From assembly GCF_036014115.1 (NCBI RefSeq), contig NZ_CP107913.1, positions 5,759,501 through 5,823,500 of the forward strand: a DNA stretch of 64,000 bases. The letters are read 5' to 3'. Both the position numbers and the translations under genes were made by a program. Under the pieces are notes generated by a model. That model searched no databases. It was not told where the DNA came from and saw nothing but the letters and a program-made list of their open reading frames with translations. Positions 40,836-53,177 of this stretch are shown here, piece by piece. The stretch is from Streptomyces sp. NBC_00448 (GTDB taxonomy: Bacteria > Actinomycetota > Actinomycetes > Streptomycetales > Streptomycetaceae). The first letter of the stretch is position 1; each line of letters begins with the position of its first letter.

Positions 40836-42167
40836 TCAGGCGCGGCTCAACGCGTCCAACTGGTCGTGGGCCGGACATCGGCCGCGTTCTGGATAGCGCT
40901 CGGCGAAGTCGGAGACGGCCCGCCGCAGGGCCGGGGAAGCGCCGGGGCGCGCGAGGGCGCTCTCGGCGGCGGCGAAGCAGGCGCGGGCCGCCTTGGCCAG
41001 TTCGGGGTCGGCCAGGCCGACCCGGGCGGCGCGACGCCAGACGAGATCGGAGGGGAGAGGGTCACCATCCGTGCTGAGCGGTTCGGTGGCCGCGTACGCG
41101 GTCTCGGCGGCGACCGGATCGTCCAACAGGGTTGCCGCGAGCACGGTCGGCACGATCCACTGCTCGCCGTCCTGCGCGTCGGTCATCCGCAGCTCCAGCC
41201 AGCCGCGCGGGCGGACCGGCGGGAAGAGAGTGCTGAGGTGGTAGTCCAGATCGGCGACGGTGGGCCGCCGGACTCCCGGGGCACCGCGCACCCACTGGCG
41301 GAAAGTGAGCCCAGGAGGTGCGGACCAGTCCTCAAAAGAGGCTCTCACCGTGCCGGTGTTCGGGCCGAGATCCGAGCTCGATTCCGAGTCCGCGCACTCC
41401 TGGCGGATGCACAGCACCCTGGCGTCCAGGGCGTACCGCGCCCAGGCGGCACGCGGGTCCTCGTCCATCCCGTCGTGGTGCGGCTGCCGGGTCCTGCCGG
41501 GGTCCATCAGGGCCCAGTTGGCCTGCCGGGTGGACACCCAGCCGGTCGGGCGGCCGTCCCGGAAGGGCGAGTTCGCGAACGCCGCGACCATCACCGGGCC
41601 GATCCGGTGGGCGAGCGCCCAACGCCTGCGGTAGCCGGCCACGCCCTCGCTGTCGTCACCGCTGTCCAGGTTGACCTGCAAGGACGCGGTGCGGCGCATC
41701 ATCGTACGACCCCAGGGGCCCTCGCGGTCGAAGAAGCGTTCCATCGCCCGGTAGCGGGGATGGTCGAGGACCCGGGGCGGTTCGCGGTGGGGGTCCATGC
41801 CGTGTCCGACGAGCACCAGTCCGGCTCGTTCGACGGCTTCCCTGAGGGTGGCGAGGTCTTCTGCCATCGCCTTCACGCACCCCGCGAGGGTGGGTGCGGG
41901 TGGAGAACTCAGCTCCACCTGGCCACCCGGTTCACGGGTGAGCCTGCTGCCCCGGAGCAGTGCCCCTGGGGCCTCGACCGGCGCGAGCGCCGCGTCCAGT
42001 CGTTCGACGGGTATCAGTTCGCGTGGATCGGAGCGGTCCTGGACGAGCCACTCCAGCTCCACGCCGGTCCGCTCGGGCGGGCCCGTCTTGAAGCACACCC
42101 CGCGTACGTGGGCTTCCGCCCCGTCCTCGGTGAGGTCTTCACCACGGTCGGCACGCTTGGTAGCCAT
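40836..42167 (-). CDS. egtA: Glutamate-cysteine ligase EgtA (ergothioneine operon)
   Basis: Encodes 443 residues. EgtA makes gamma-glutamylcysteine for EgtB. It belongs to the GCS2 type: ELEWLVQD, REPGGQVELSSPP, RTASLQVNLDSGDD and ANSPFRDGRPTGW are conserved. An insert of about 20 Ser/Glu-rich residues occurs after RVLCIRQE. ATG 42167 has GAGGTGGACC upstream. It leads the minus-strand operon egtA-egtB-egtC/D, which is complete for ergothioneine apart from the PLP lyase EgtE, normally encoded elsewhere. Confidence 0.94.
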   Translation of the reverse strand: MATKRADRGEDLTEDGAEAHVRGVCFKTGPPERTGVELEWLVQDRSDPRELIPVERLDAALAPVEAPGALLRGSRLTREPGGQVELSSPPAPTLAGCVKAMAEDLATLREAVERAGLVLVGHGMDPHREPPRVLDHPRYRAMERFFDREGPWGRTMMRRTASLQVNLDSGDDSEGVAGYRRRWALAHRIGPVMVAAFANSPFRDGRPTGWVSTRQANWALMDPGRTRQPHHDGMDEDPRAAWARYALDARVLCIRQECADSESSSDLGPNTGTVRASFEDWSAPPGLTFRQWVRGAPGVRRPTVADLDYHLSTLFPPVRPRGWLELRMTDAQDGEQWIVPTVLAATLLDDPVAAETAYAATEPLSTDGDPLPSDLVWRRAARVGLADPELAKAARACFAAAESALARPGASPALRRAVSDFAERYPERGRCPAHDQLDALSRA

Positions 42168-42585
42168 CGGTCCACCTCCTCAGTTCTTCTGTCGGGTGTT
42201 CATCCGAAGCGAGGACATGTCACATGTTGCTGTCGAGAGTGTAGTTCGCCATGGTGCGTGGCGGTCTTACGTAATGATGAACGGGCATGCGGTCAAGCAT
42301 TCGATATCGGCCGAGTATTCCCCTGTCCGCGCGCTTCACTCTTTCGTGTGGGTCATATATGAATAAACCAGGTGATCAGGATTATACGGGCGGTGATCGT
42401 CCGTAGCTCGTCGCAGGGCGATGCCCCGGCGGTGATCAACACCTGACCGGCTACCCTGCCGGTAGGAGCAGTCGCAGGTCCCCGTCCCCGGATGGAACCC
42501 GCGGAAGCGCCCCGGTCGTCGTAGCCGCGTAGCCGCCCAAGCCCAGACCCCGCCAGATGCCAGACCAGCGACAGGAGTACCCCTC
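42168..42585. promoter_or_regulatory. Divergent control region between egtA and the polyprenyl synthase gene
   Basis: About 420 bp, with an unusually AT-rich stretch around 42270-42400. ACATGT-c-ACATGT (42215-42227), a double palindrome, lies about 50 bp before egtA and could be an operator. TACACT on the minus strand (42239-42244) could be the egtA -10. CTGACC and TAGGAG near 42443-42468 are weak promoter-like hexamers for the synthase gene. No gene is seen here. Confidence 0.35.
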
Positions 42586-43605
42586 GTGACCGTCGTCGGG
42601 CCCTTCGGGCTGAGCGTGTGGGACGAGAACCTCGATGCCGACGTCCAGGCTGGTCTCGCAGCCGTGGAGGAAGGGCTGCTGGAGGCGACCAAGAGCGACG
42701 TCCCCTTCATCACCGACACGGCCAGACACCTTCTGCAGGCCGGCGGCAAGCGCTTCCGGCCACTCCTGGTGATGCTCGGGGCCCAGTTCGGCGACCCGCA
42801 CGCGCCCGGCGTGGTGCCGGCCGCCGTCGTCGTGGAGTTGACCCACCTCGCCACCCTCTACCACGACGACGTCATGGACGAGGCCGACGTACGCCGCGGG
42901 GTGCCCAGCGCCAACTCCCGCTGGGGCAACTCGGTTGCCGTGCTCACCGGCGACTTCCTCTTCGCCCGCGCCTCCCACATCCTCGCCGACCTCGGGCCGG
43001 AGGCGGTGCGGGTGCAGGCAGAGGCGTTCGAACGGTTGGTCACCGGGCAGATCATGGAGACCGTCGGCCCGCGCGACGGCCGCGACCCGCTCGACCACTA
43101 CCTGGAGGTCATCGCGGGCAAGACCAGCTCGCTGATGGCGGTCTCCGGGCGGTTCGGGGCGATGATGTCCGGCGCCGACGAGTCGGTGGTGCACGTCCTC
43201 ACTCAGTACGGCGAGCGGATCGGCGCGGCGTTCCAACTCGCGGACGACGTGCTGGACATCGCCAGCGACAGCCACGAGTCGGGCAAGACGCCCGGGACGG
43301 ATCTGCGCGAGGGGATTCCGACGCTGCCGGTCCTGCACGTGCGCAGGTGGCACGCGCAGGGGAAGGGGTCGGCGACGCCGGAGGACCGGCGGCTGAACGA
43401 ACTCCTCGACGGTGACCTCACGGATGATGTGCTGCACGCGGAGGCGCTGCGCCTGCTTCGGGCGCATCCGGCGTTGGAGCAGGCTCGACGGGACACGGTG
43501 CGGTACGCGGATGAGGCGCGGGCGGCGCTGGCGCCGCTTCCGGATCTTCCCGCGAAGGCGTCTTTGGCGGCGTTGTGCGATGCGGTGGTCCACCGCGCGG
43601 GTTGA
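42586..43605 (+). CDS. Polyprenyl diphosphate synthase (probable menaquinone side-chain synthase)
   Basis: Encodes 339 residues from GTG. A trans-isoprenyl diphosphate synthase: GGKRFRPLLV binds IPP, DDVMDEAD is the first aspartate-rich motif (near residue 95) and DDVLD the second. The residues before the first motif are small or medium (LATLYHDD), which fits long-chain products. With the menaquinone genes nearby it probably makes the octa- or nonaprenyl tail. Product length cannot be fixed from sequence alone. Confidence 0.9.
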   Translation: MTVVGPFGLSVWDENLDADVQAGLAAVEEGLLEATKSDVPFITDTARHLLQAGGKRFRPLLVMLGAQFGDPHAPGVVPAAVVVELTHLATLYHDDVMDEADVRRGVPSANSRWGNSVAVLTGDFLFARASHILADLGPEAVRVQAEAFERLVTGQIMETVGPRDGRDPLDHYLEVIAGKTSSLMAVSGRFGAMMSGADESVVHVLTQYGERIGAAFQLADDVLDIASDSHESGKTPGTDLREGIPTLPVLHVRRWHAQGKGSATPEDRRLNELLDGDLTDDVLHAEALRLLRAHPALEQARRDTVRYADEARAALAPLPDLPAKASLAALCDAVVHRAG

Positions 43606-43665
43606 GGGGGCCCCTGACCCTCCAGGGTGGGTGGTTCCGTCGGTTGAGGGACCACCTCTCGGTGG

Positions 43666-43724
43666 GTGGCTGCGCGCGCGGTCCTCCCGTAGAACTTCGC
43701 CTGGGTGGTACCCCACGCGCCCCT
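43666..43724. repeat. Streptomyces-type nested intergenic repeat
   Basis: GTGGCTGCGCGCGCGGTC, then a cttcgcc-centred palindromic insert ending GGGTGGTACCCCA, then CGCGCCCCT. It has the same outer-plus-inner architecture as the unit at 1532. The remaining DNA in 43606-43933 holds a hairpin and no supported gene. Confidence 0.5.
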
Positions 43725-43734
43725 GGGTAGTGCG

Positions 43735-43770
43735 GCTCCCTCCGCGAAAAGGGGCACCTGCGGAGGGAGC
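43735..43770 (+). terminator. Terminator after the polyprenyl synthase gene
   Basis: Perfect 11-bp stem GCTCCCTCCGC / GCGGAGGGAGC with a 14-nt loop, 130 bp past the stop codon and before the next gene's leader. Confidence 0.6.
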
Positions 43771-43933
43771 GTCATACCGGGGGCGTAGGGAGGGGCGCGA
43801 CCCCGGAGGGATGCGCGGGGGGCGGGAGTTTGGTCGTATGGGGGTGCCCCATTTCACGGCGGACTGGGCGACAATGGCCCGGGTAGTGGGACACGTGCGA
43901 GTAGGCCGCCGCTCACGACGGAGGTAGGACGCA

Positions 43934-45214
43934 ATGGCACTGATCCAACCGATCGGGCGACCCGAACCGGACGAGCCCGACGAACCGCGCGGCCGCGGCC
44001 GGAAGATCGCGCGCTACACCGTGCCGGTCGCCGTGGCGGGCGTGGCGGCGGCGACCATCACCCTGGTCCCGGCGCTGGCGGACGCGGGCGACCCCTCGCT
44101 GCCGAAGATCACCACACAGCAACTGCTGACGAAGATCGCGGCCTCGAACACCCGGACCGTCGACGGCACCGTGAAGGTGAGCACCGACCTCGGCCTGCCC
44201 GACGCGCTCTCGGGGGGCGCGGCGGGGAGCCTGCTGTCGGGCGCGGGCGGCGCCGGGAAGGGCGGCTCGTCCTCGGCGGCGCCGCAGACCCGGCTCGCCC
44301 AACTGCTCGCCGGCACCCACCAGCTGCATGTCTCGGTCGACGGCCCGGACCGGCAGAAGGTCTCGCTCATCGAGCCCACCGCCGAGTACAGCGTCATCCA
44401 CAACGGCACCCAACTGTGGGCGTACGACAGCGCGTCCGACCAGGCGTACCACTCGACCCTGCCCGCGGCCGCGCCGGACCAGCAGCCGTCGCAGCTGCCC
44501 GAGGGCGTGCCGACCACCCCGCAGGCCGCCGCCGAGCAGGTGCTGAAGGCGGCGCGGGGCATCGCCTCGATCACGGTCGACGGCACCGCACGGGTGGCCG
44601 GCCGCAGCGCGTACGAACTGGTGGTCACGCCCGAGCACGCCGGCACCACCACGGTCGGGAGCATCCGGATCGCGGTGGACTCCTCCACCGGGGTGCCGCT
44701 GAAGTTCACCCTCGTCCCGAAGGGCGGCGGCAAGGCGGTCTTCGACATCGGCTTCACCAAGGTCGGTTTCGGCGCGCCGGCCGCGAGCACCTTCTCGTTC
44801 AGCCCGCCCAAGGGCGTGAAGGTGACCGAGGGCAAGACGTCCGGCGCGCACCCCGGCGACGTCGGCAACGGTTCGCAGAACGCCGTGCCCGGCGCCGCCG
44901 AGCCGACCGTGCTCGGCACCGGCTGGGACTCCATCGCGGTGATCGACACCGGCGCCCTGGCGTCCGCGGGCAAGGCGGCGGACGGCGGCGCGGGCTTCGG
45001 CTCGGACGGCAAGGGCAAGGCCGGTTCCGGCCACGGCGGCGACGACCCGCAGTCCCTGCTCAACAGCTACGGCACCAAGGTCACCGGCTCCTTCGGCAGC
45101 GGCACGGTCTTCCACACCCGCCTGGTCAACGTGCTCCTCACCGACAAGGGCAAGCTCTACGTCGGCGCGGTCACCCAGTCCGCGCTGACCGCGGCGGCCG
45201 ACGCCGCGAAGTGA
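43934..45214 (+). CDS. LolA/RseB-like exported protein (DUF2092 type)
   Basis: Encodes 426 residues. A positively charged N-terminus is followed by a hydrophobic segment (about 28-48), either a signal peptide or an anchor. The rest forms a half-barrel-like domain as in LolA, with VDGTVKVSTDLGLP and repeated beta-strand pattern, broken by Gly/Ser-rich loops. Actinomycetes lack a Lol pathway, so the job is probably binding a hydrophobic ligand or cell-envelope signalling. It lies just before an ABC exporter; a functional link is inferred from position only. RBS GGAGG is strong. Confidence 0.75.
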   Translation: MALIQPIGRPEPDEPDEPRGRGRKIARYTVPVAVAGVAAATITLVPALADAGDPSLPKITTQQLLTKIAASNTRTVDGTVKVSTDLGLPDALSGGAAGSLLSGAGGAGKGGSSSAAPQTRLAQLLAGTHQLHVSVDGPDRQKVSLIEPTAEYSVIHNGTQLWAYDSASDQAYHSTLPAAAPDQQPSQLPEGVPTTPQAAAEQVLKAARGIASITVDGTARVAGRSAYELVVTPEHAGTTTVGSIRIAVDSSTGVPLKFTLVPKGGGKAVFDIGFTKVGFGAPAASTFSFSPPKGVKVTEGKTSGAHPGDVGNGSQNAVPGAAEPTVLGTGWDSIAVIDTGALASAGKAADGGAGFGSDGKGKAGSGHGGDDPQSLLNSYGTKVTGSFGSGTVFHTRLVNVLLTDKGKLYVGAVTQSALTAAADAAK

Positions 45215-45266
45215 CGCGTGCGGCCGGACCCGGGCGGGCAGCGGACCGGGGGAGCGAGGGAGCGTG

Positions 45267-46286
45267 ATGGCGAAGCCGGCCCAGGCAGCGGCGCGGGACG
45301 AGGCGGCGGCGCGGGTTGAGACGGGGCCGCGGGCTGAGGCGGAGGCCCCGGGCGAGGTCGTGATCGAGACCCGCGGCCTCGCCAAGCGCTACCACGGCAC
45401 CCTCGCCGTCGACGGCTTGGACCTGCGGGTGCCGCGCGGCAGCGTCTTCGGCTTCCTCGGGCCGAACGGCTCGGGCAAGACCACCACCATCCGGATGCTG
45501 ATGGGCCTGATCGAGCCGACCGCGGGCACCGCCCGGGTACTGGGCCGCCCGATGCCGCGCGCGGCCCGCTCGGTGCTGCCCCGGGTCGGCGCGCTCATCG
45601 AGGGCCCGGCGCTGTACGGCTTCCTGTCCGGCCGCGACAACCTGCTGCGGTACGACGCGGCCGACCCGACCGCCGACCCCCGCACCCGGCGGGCCCGGGT
45701 CGGCGCCGCCCTGGACCGGGTGGGGCTGGCCGCGGCCGCGGGGAAGAAGGCCAAGCAGTACTCGCTCGGCATGAAGCAGCGCCTCGGCCTGGCCGCGGCG
45801 CTGCTCCAGCCGCGCGACCTGCTGGTGCTGGACGAGCCGACGAACGGCCTCGACCCGCAGGGCATGCGGGAGATCCGCGCCCTGGTCAGGGAGTTGGCCG
45901 CCGACGGCACGACCGTCTTCCTCTCCTCCCACCTGCTGGACGAGATCGAGCAGGTCTGCACGCATGTCGCCGTGATGGCCCGCGGCCGGCTGATCACCCA
46001 GGGACCGGTCACCGAACTGTCGGCCGGCAGCCGCGGGCGGCTCGCCGTCACCACGCCGGACCCGGCCGACGCGACCCGGGTACTGGCCGAGCACGGCGTG
46101 ACCGCCCTGGCCACCGACGGGCAGCGCGTCACCGGCGAGCTGCCCGCCGACCCGCCCGACCTCGCGGAGCTGAACGCCGCCCTGGTCGCGGCAGGCGTCC
46201 GGGTGCGCGGCTTCGGCCTCGAACGCGGCTCGCTGGAGGACGCGTTCGTGGCGCTGACCGGGGAGGGCTTCGATGTCGCGGGCTGA
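45267..46286 (+). CDS. ABC transporter ATP-binding protein (ABC-2 exporter)
   Basis: Encodes 339 residues. Walker A GPNGSGKTTT at 65-74, signature YSLGMKQRLGLA near 168 and Walker B LLVLDEPTNGLDP near 188. The first 28 residues are Ala/Glu-rich and extra. GTG 45264 is one codon upstream and may be the true start. The gene overlaps the permease gene by 14 bp. Drug or lipid export is typical of this class; the substrate is unknown. Confidence 0.92.
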   Translation: MAKPAQAAARDEAAARVETGPRAEAEAPGEVVIETRGLAKRYHGTLAVDGLDLRVPRGSVFGFLGPNGSGKTTTIRMLMGLIEPTAGTARVLGRPMPRAARSVLPRVGALIEGPALYGFLSGRDNLLRYDAADPTADPRTRRARVGAALDRVGLAAAAGKKAKQYSLGMKQRLGLAAALLQPRDLLVLDEPTNGLDPQGMREIRALVRELAADGTTVFLSSHLLDEIEQVCTHVAVMARGRLITQGPVTELSAGSRGRLAVTTPDPADATRVLAEHGVTALATDGQRVTGELPADPPDLAELNAALVAAGVRVRGFGLERGSLEDAFVALTGEGFDVAG

Positions 46287-47289
46287 GACGGCACCGGAAG
46301 GCGCCGGCACGGACACGGATACGGATACGGGCGCGGATACGGACACGGGTACGGATTCGGCTGCGGGTGCCGGCGCCGCGCGGGAGCGTACCGCTCGGAA
46401 CCCCACCGCGCCGGAGCCGGACCTCGGCTCCCCCAGGGCGCCGCGGCTGCTGTGGTCCCTCGGGCTGTTCCGCTCCGAACTGGTCACCGTGTTCCGGCGC
46501 TGGCGCACCCTCGCGCTGTTCGCGGTGCTGGCGGGCGTGCCGGTGCTGGTGGGCATCGCGGTCCGGATCGAGACCCGCGACGGAAGCTCGATCGGCGGCG
46601 GCGCCAACGGCGACGGCGGCCCCGCGTTCATCCAGCAGGTCAGCAACAACGGCCTGTTCCTCGCGTTCACCGCGCTCGCCGCCACCCTGCCGTTCTTCCT
46701 GCCGATGGCGATCGGCGTGGTCGCGGGCGACGCGATCGCGGGCGAGGCGAGCGGCGGCACCCTGCGCTACCTGCTGGTCGCGCCCGCCGGGCGGTCCCGG
46801 CTGCTGCTGGCCAAGTACGCCTCGGTGCTGGCCTTCTGCCTGGTGGCCACGCTGGTCGTCGCCGTGTCGGGCCTGGTCGTCGGTTTCGTGCTCTTCCCGG
46901 TCGGCGACGTGACCACGCTCTCCGGCACCACCCTCCCGCTCTCCCAGGGCATGCTGCGCGCCCTGCTGATCGCGGTCCTGGTGGCCGGGTCCCTGGTGGG
47001 CATCGCCGCGCTCGGGCTGTTCGTCTCCACCCTCACCGACAGCGGGATCGGCGCCATGGCGGCCACCGTCGGGCTGCTGATCACCGTGCAGATCGTGGAC
47101 ACGATCCCCCAGCTGCACGCGGTCCAGCCGTACCTCTTCCCGCACTACTGGCTGAGCTTCGCCGACGTGCTGCGCGACCCCGTGCCGTGGGACGCGATCG
47201 GGAAGAACCTCGGCCTGCAGGCCCTGTACGTGGCCGTGTTCGGGTCGGCCGCGTGGGCGCGCTTCACCTCGCGGGACGTCACCGCGTAG
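46273..47289 (+). CDS. ABC-2 type transporter permease
   Basis: Encodes 338 residues. About six membrane helices begin near residue 85, with the pattern GDAIAGEASGGTLRYLLVAP typical of ABC-2 permeases. The first 35 residues are a Thr/Asp repeat (TDTDTDTGADTDTGTD) made by ACGGAT-like hexamers at 46307-46360, probably unstructured and variable in length. It pairs with the preceding ATPase. Its end overlaps the convergent rarD gene by 11 bp. Confidence 0.88.
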   Translation: MSRAETAPEGAGTDTDTDTGADTDTGTDSAAGAGAARERTARNPTAPEPDLGSPRAPRLLWSLGLFRSELVTVFRRWRTLALFAVLAGVPVLVGIAVRIETRDGSSIGGGANGDGGPAFIQQVSNNGLFLAFTALAATLPFFLPMAIGVVAGDAIAGEASGGTLRYLLVAPAGRSRLLLAKYASVLAFCLVATLVVAVSGLVVGFVLFPVGDVTTLSGTTLPLSQGMLRALLIAVLVAGSLVGIAALGLFVSTLTDSGIGAMAATVGLLITVQIVDTIPQLHAVQPYLFPHYWLSFADVLRDPVPWDAIGKNLGLQALYVAVFGSAAWARFTSRDVTA

Positions 47290-48256
47290 CCGGGCCGGCG
47301 GTCGTCGTCGGGCTCGCGGAACCGTTTTCGCTCTCGTTCCCGTTCGCGGGTCCGGCCGCCGCGCCGGCGAGCGCGAGCCGGCCCCGGCGGGCGGCGCGCA
47401 GGGCGTCCCAGGTGAGCACCGCCAGCGCGGCCCAGACCAGGAAGAACCCGGCCCACCGGTCCGGCGGCATCGTCTCGTGGAAGTACAGCACCCCGATCAG
47501 GAACTGGGAGACGGGGGTGAGGTACTGCATCAGGCCGATCGTGGAGAGCGGCAGCCGGGTCGCGGCCATGCCGAAGAAGATCAGCGGTATCGCGGTGACC
47601 AGCCCGCAGGCGGCGAGCAGCGCGGCGTGCCCCGGACCGTGGTGGGTGAAGGTCGAGTGCCCCTGGGCGCCCAGCACCATCAGGTAGGCGAGCGCCGGCA
47701 GGAACTGGACGCCGGCCTCGGCGGCGAGCGACTCCAGCCCGCCCATCGCCACCTTCTTCTTGATCAGCCCGTAGCCGCCGAAGGAGAAGGCCAGGGTGAG
47801 CGCGATCCACGGCAGCCGCCCGTAGCCGACGGCCAGCACGACCACCGACAGGCAGCCGATGCCGACGGCCGCCCACTGCACCGGCCGCAGCCGCTCGTGC
47901 AGCACCAGCACGCCGAGCGCGATGGTGACCAGCGGGTTGATGAAGTAGCCGAGGGCCGCCTCGACCACATGGCCGGCGTTCACCGCCCAGATGTACACGC
48001 CCCAGTTCACCGTGACCGCGGTGGCCGCCGAGGCGATCAGCGCCATCCGCCGCGGCTGCCGGACCAGTTCGGCGATCCACGCCCAGCGGCGCAGCGCCAG
48101 CAGGATGACGGTGGCCACCCCGAGCGACCACACCATCCGGTGCGCCAGGATCTCCAGGGCCCCGGCCGGCTCCAACAGCGGCCAGTACAGCGGGAAGAGC
48201 CCCCACAGCCCGTACGCCGCGAAGCCGTAGCCCAGTCCCACCCGCTGCTCGCCCAT
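47279..48256 (-). CDS. rarD: EamA/RarD-family transporter
   Basis: Encodes 325 residues with ten membrane helices. RarD features are ILAHRMVWSL, NWGVYIWAVN near residue 90, and IGLMQYLTPVSQFLIGVLYF. Predicted permease of the drug/metabolite superfamily; the substrate is not established. ATG 48256 has GGAGGGGCGGG; an earlier start would add 29 non-family residues. Confidence 0.9.
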   Translation of the reverse strand: MGEQRVGLGYGFAAYGLWGLFPLYWPLLEPAGALEILAHRMVWSLGVATVILLALRRWAWIAELVRQPRRMALIASAATAVTVNWGVYIWAVNAGHVVEAALGYFINPLVTIALGVLVLHERLRPVQWAAVGIGCLSVVVLAVGYGRLPWIALTLAFSFGGYGLIKKKVAMGGLESLAAEAGVQFLPALAYLMVLGAQGHSTFTHHGPGHAALLAACGLVTAIPLIFFGMAATRLPLSTIGLMQYLTPVSQFLIGVLYFHETMPPDRWAGFFLVWAALAVLTWDALRAARRGRLALAGAAAGPANGNESENGSASPTTTAGPATR

Positions 48257-48310
48257 TCGCCCGCCCCTCCCGACGCCGCACGGCACTGACGACGGTAGCG
48301 GGCGACGGCT

Positions 48311-48352
48311 CGGCCTGTCATGGCCATATCGAACTGTGGTCATGACAGGCCG
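48311..48352. terminator. Large inverted repeat between the QorB-like and rarD genes
   Basis: Perfect 12-bp arms CGGCCTGTCATG / CATGACAGGCCG around an 18-nt AT-containing centre. It is downstream of the minus-strand reductase gene and 55 bp upstream of rarD. It could end the reductase transcript or be an operator for rarD; the long loop favours protein binding slightly. Confidence 0.4.
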
Positions 48353-48377
48353 GGCGCCGTACGGGGAGGAGCGAGGG

Positions 48378-49238
48378 TCAGCCCTTGAGCGCGGCGGCCA
48401 CCGACTGCGGCATGGGCGTGGTCGGGCGGCCGATCAGCCGGGACAGCTCGCCGCTGGTGCCGGCGAGCAGGCCGCGCCCGATCGCCCGGTCGACGTCGAC
48501 CAGCACCTCGGCGAACGCCGCCGGCAGGCCCGCGCCGACCAGCACGTCCAGATACTGCTCGGACGAGACGTTCTGGTAGGCGATCTCCCGGCCGGTCGCC
48601 GCCGAGACCGCCGCCGCGTACTCCGCGAAGCTCCACGCGGTGTCGCCGCTCAGCTCGTACACCTTGTTCTCGTGGCCCTCGCCGGTGAGGACGACGGCCG
48701 CCGCGGCCGCGTAGTCCGCCCGCGCCGCCGAGGCCACCCGGCCCTCGCCCGCGCTGGCGACCACGGCGCCGTGCTCCAGCACCGTGCCGAGGTTCTGCGT
48801 GTAGACCTCGGTGTACCAGCCGTTGCGCAGGAAGGTGTGCGGCAGCCCCGAGTCGAGGATCAGCTGCTCGGTCAGCTTGTGCTCCTCGGCGAGCGCGAAG
48901 TCGGCCGCCGGGCCGCCCAGGATGCCCGTGTACGCCAGCAGGCCGACCCCCGCCTCGCGTGCGGCGTCCACCACGGCGGTGTGTTGCGGCAGCCGACGGC
49001 CGACCTCGCTGCCCGACACGAACAGCACCCGGTCGCCCGCCTTGAACGCCTCCTTCAGCGTCGCCGGCTCGTCGTAGTCCGCGACCCGCACCTGCACGCC
49101 CTTCGCGGCCAGGTCGGCCGCCTTGCCCCGGTCCCGTACGACCGCGGCGACGTCCCCCGCCTCCACCCCGCGCTCCAGCAGGTCCTCGATGACGAGCCGA
49201 CCCAACTGCCCGCTGGCCCCGGTGACGACGATGCTCAT
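48378..49238 (-). CDS. NAD(P)H quinone reductase-like atypical SDR (QorB/NmrA type)
   Basis: Encodes 286 residues. N-terminal VVTGASGQLGRLV is the dinucleotide-binding loop, and the fold has no classic Tyr-x3-Lys pair, as in QorB/NmrA-like proteins. It is divergent from an HxlR regulator, a pairing known for Qor2/QorR systems that respond to quinone or diamide stress. NADPH-dependent quinone reduction is therefore likely. Its start is preceded by GGGAGCAACAGC. Confidence 0.85.
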   Translation of the reverse strand: MSIVVTGASGQLGRLVIEDLLERGVEAGDVAAVVRDRGKAADLAAKGVQVRVADYDEPATLKEAFKAGDRVLFVSGSEVGRRLPQHTAVVDAAREAGVGLLAYTGILGGPAADFALAEEHKLTEQLILDSGLPHTFLRNGWYTEVYTQNLGTVLEHGAVVASAGEGRVASAARADYAAAAAVVLTGEGHENKVYELSGDTAWSFAEYAAAVSAATGREIAYQNVSSEQYLDVLVGAGLPAAFAEVLVDVDRAIGRGLLAGTSGELSRLIGRPTTPMPQSVAAALKG

Positions 49239-49310
49239 GCTGTTGCTCCCGTTCTGCGGTGATATGCGGATCTCTCCGGCTTCCCCGCCACCGTAACGCG
49301 AACACTAACT

Positions 49311-49341
49311 GTGGGAAAGTACCCACCTTGACGTACGGTAC
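49311..49341. promoter_or_regulatory. Operator-like repeats in the QorB/HxlR divergent promoter
   Basis: GTGGG-aaagta-CCCAC (49311-49326) is an inverted repeat, and GTAC occurs three times at 49319, 49333 and 49338. HxlR regulators usually bind such short symmetric sites in divergent promoters. TTGACG (49328-49333) could be a -35 on the plus strand. The regulator's own binding here is inferred. Confidence 0.4.
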
Positions 49342-49345
49342 CTAC

Positions 49346-49708
49346 ATGAAGGTAAGTGAAGCGGCCAGGGCCGGCTGTCCCGAGCGGGCCGTCCTCGAAC
49401 ACGTCACCAGCACCTGGGGCGTCCTCGTTCTCGTCCAGCTGTCCGACGCGGGGACCCTGCGCTTCAGCGAGCTGCGCCGGCGGATCGGCGGGGTGAGCGA
49501 GAAGATGCTGGCGCAGACCCTGCGGACCCTGGAGCGCGACGGTTTCATACGCCGCCGGGCCCGCCCGGTGATCCCGCCCCACGTCGACTACGACCTCACC
49601 ACGCTCGGGGTCCAGGTCGCCGAGAAGGTCAGCGCCCTCGCCGAGTGGACCGCCCGGAACGTCACCGCCGTCACCGCGGCCCAGCAGACCTACGACGCGG
49701 CACTCTGA
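49346..49708 (+). CDS. HxlR-family (DUF24) winged-helix regulator
   Basis: Encodes 120 residues. HxlR winged-helix pattern: ARAGCPERAVLEHV with the single conserved N-terminal cysteine (Cys10) used for redox sensing in the family, then LRFSELRRRIGGVSEKMLAQ for DNA recognition. It probably controls the divergent quinone reductase gene. No ribosome-binding site is seen before the ATG, so the mRNA may be leaderless. Confidence 0.9.
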   Translation: MKVSEAARAGCPERAVLEHVTSTWGVLVLVQLSDAGTLRFSELRRRIGGVSEKMLAQTLRTLERDGFIRRRARPVIPPHVDYDLTTLGVQVAEKVSALAEWTARNVTAVTAAQQTYDAAL

Positions 49709-49725
49709 CACCACGCCGGAACGCG

Positions 49726-49767
49726 CCCGCCCCGCCGTGCCGGGCGGTGCCGGCAGGGCGGGGCGGG
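49726..49767. terminator. Bidirectional terminator between the HxlR and korB genes
   Basis: GCCCGCCCCGCCGTGCCGG pairs with CCGGCAGGGCGGGGCGGG with one mismatch. It lies between convergent genes. Confidence 0.55.
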
Positions 49768-49784
49768 TGCGGAGTGGGGCGGGT

Positions 49785-52947
<3,163 letters not shown>

Positions 52948-53177
52948 TGAACGGACCTCCTTCGCGGCGGCACGGCGCAGAGCCTGTCCGGTGGCCTCCG
53001 CCCGGGTGGCACCCGACAGGCTCTCACCGGTCATCGTACGTCGGTAAGGGTCGCCTTCCCGGTACGTCCCGGCATCTGGGAGCCGGGCGCACGGCAGTGC
53101 GCGCACCCGGCTGCCTGCCCCTGCGCAGCGCTGTTGCCCGTCCCGCCGTCAGACAGCCGGTCGGCGATTCCGGAAAT

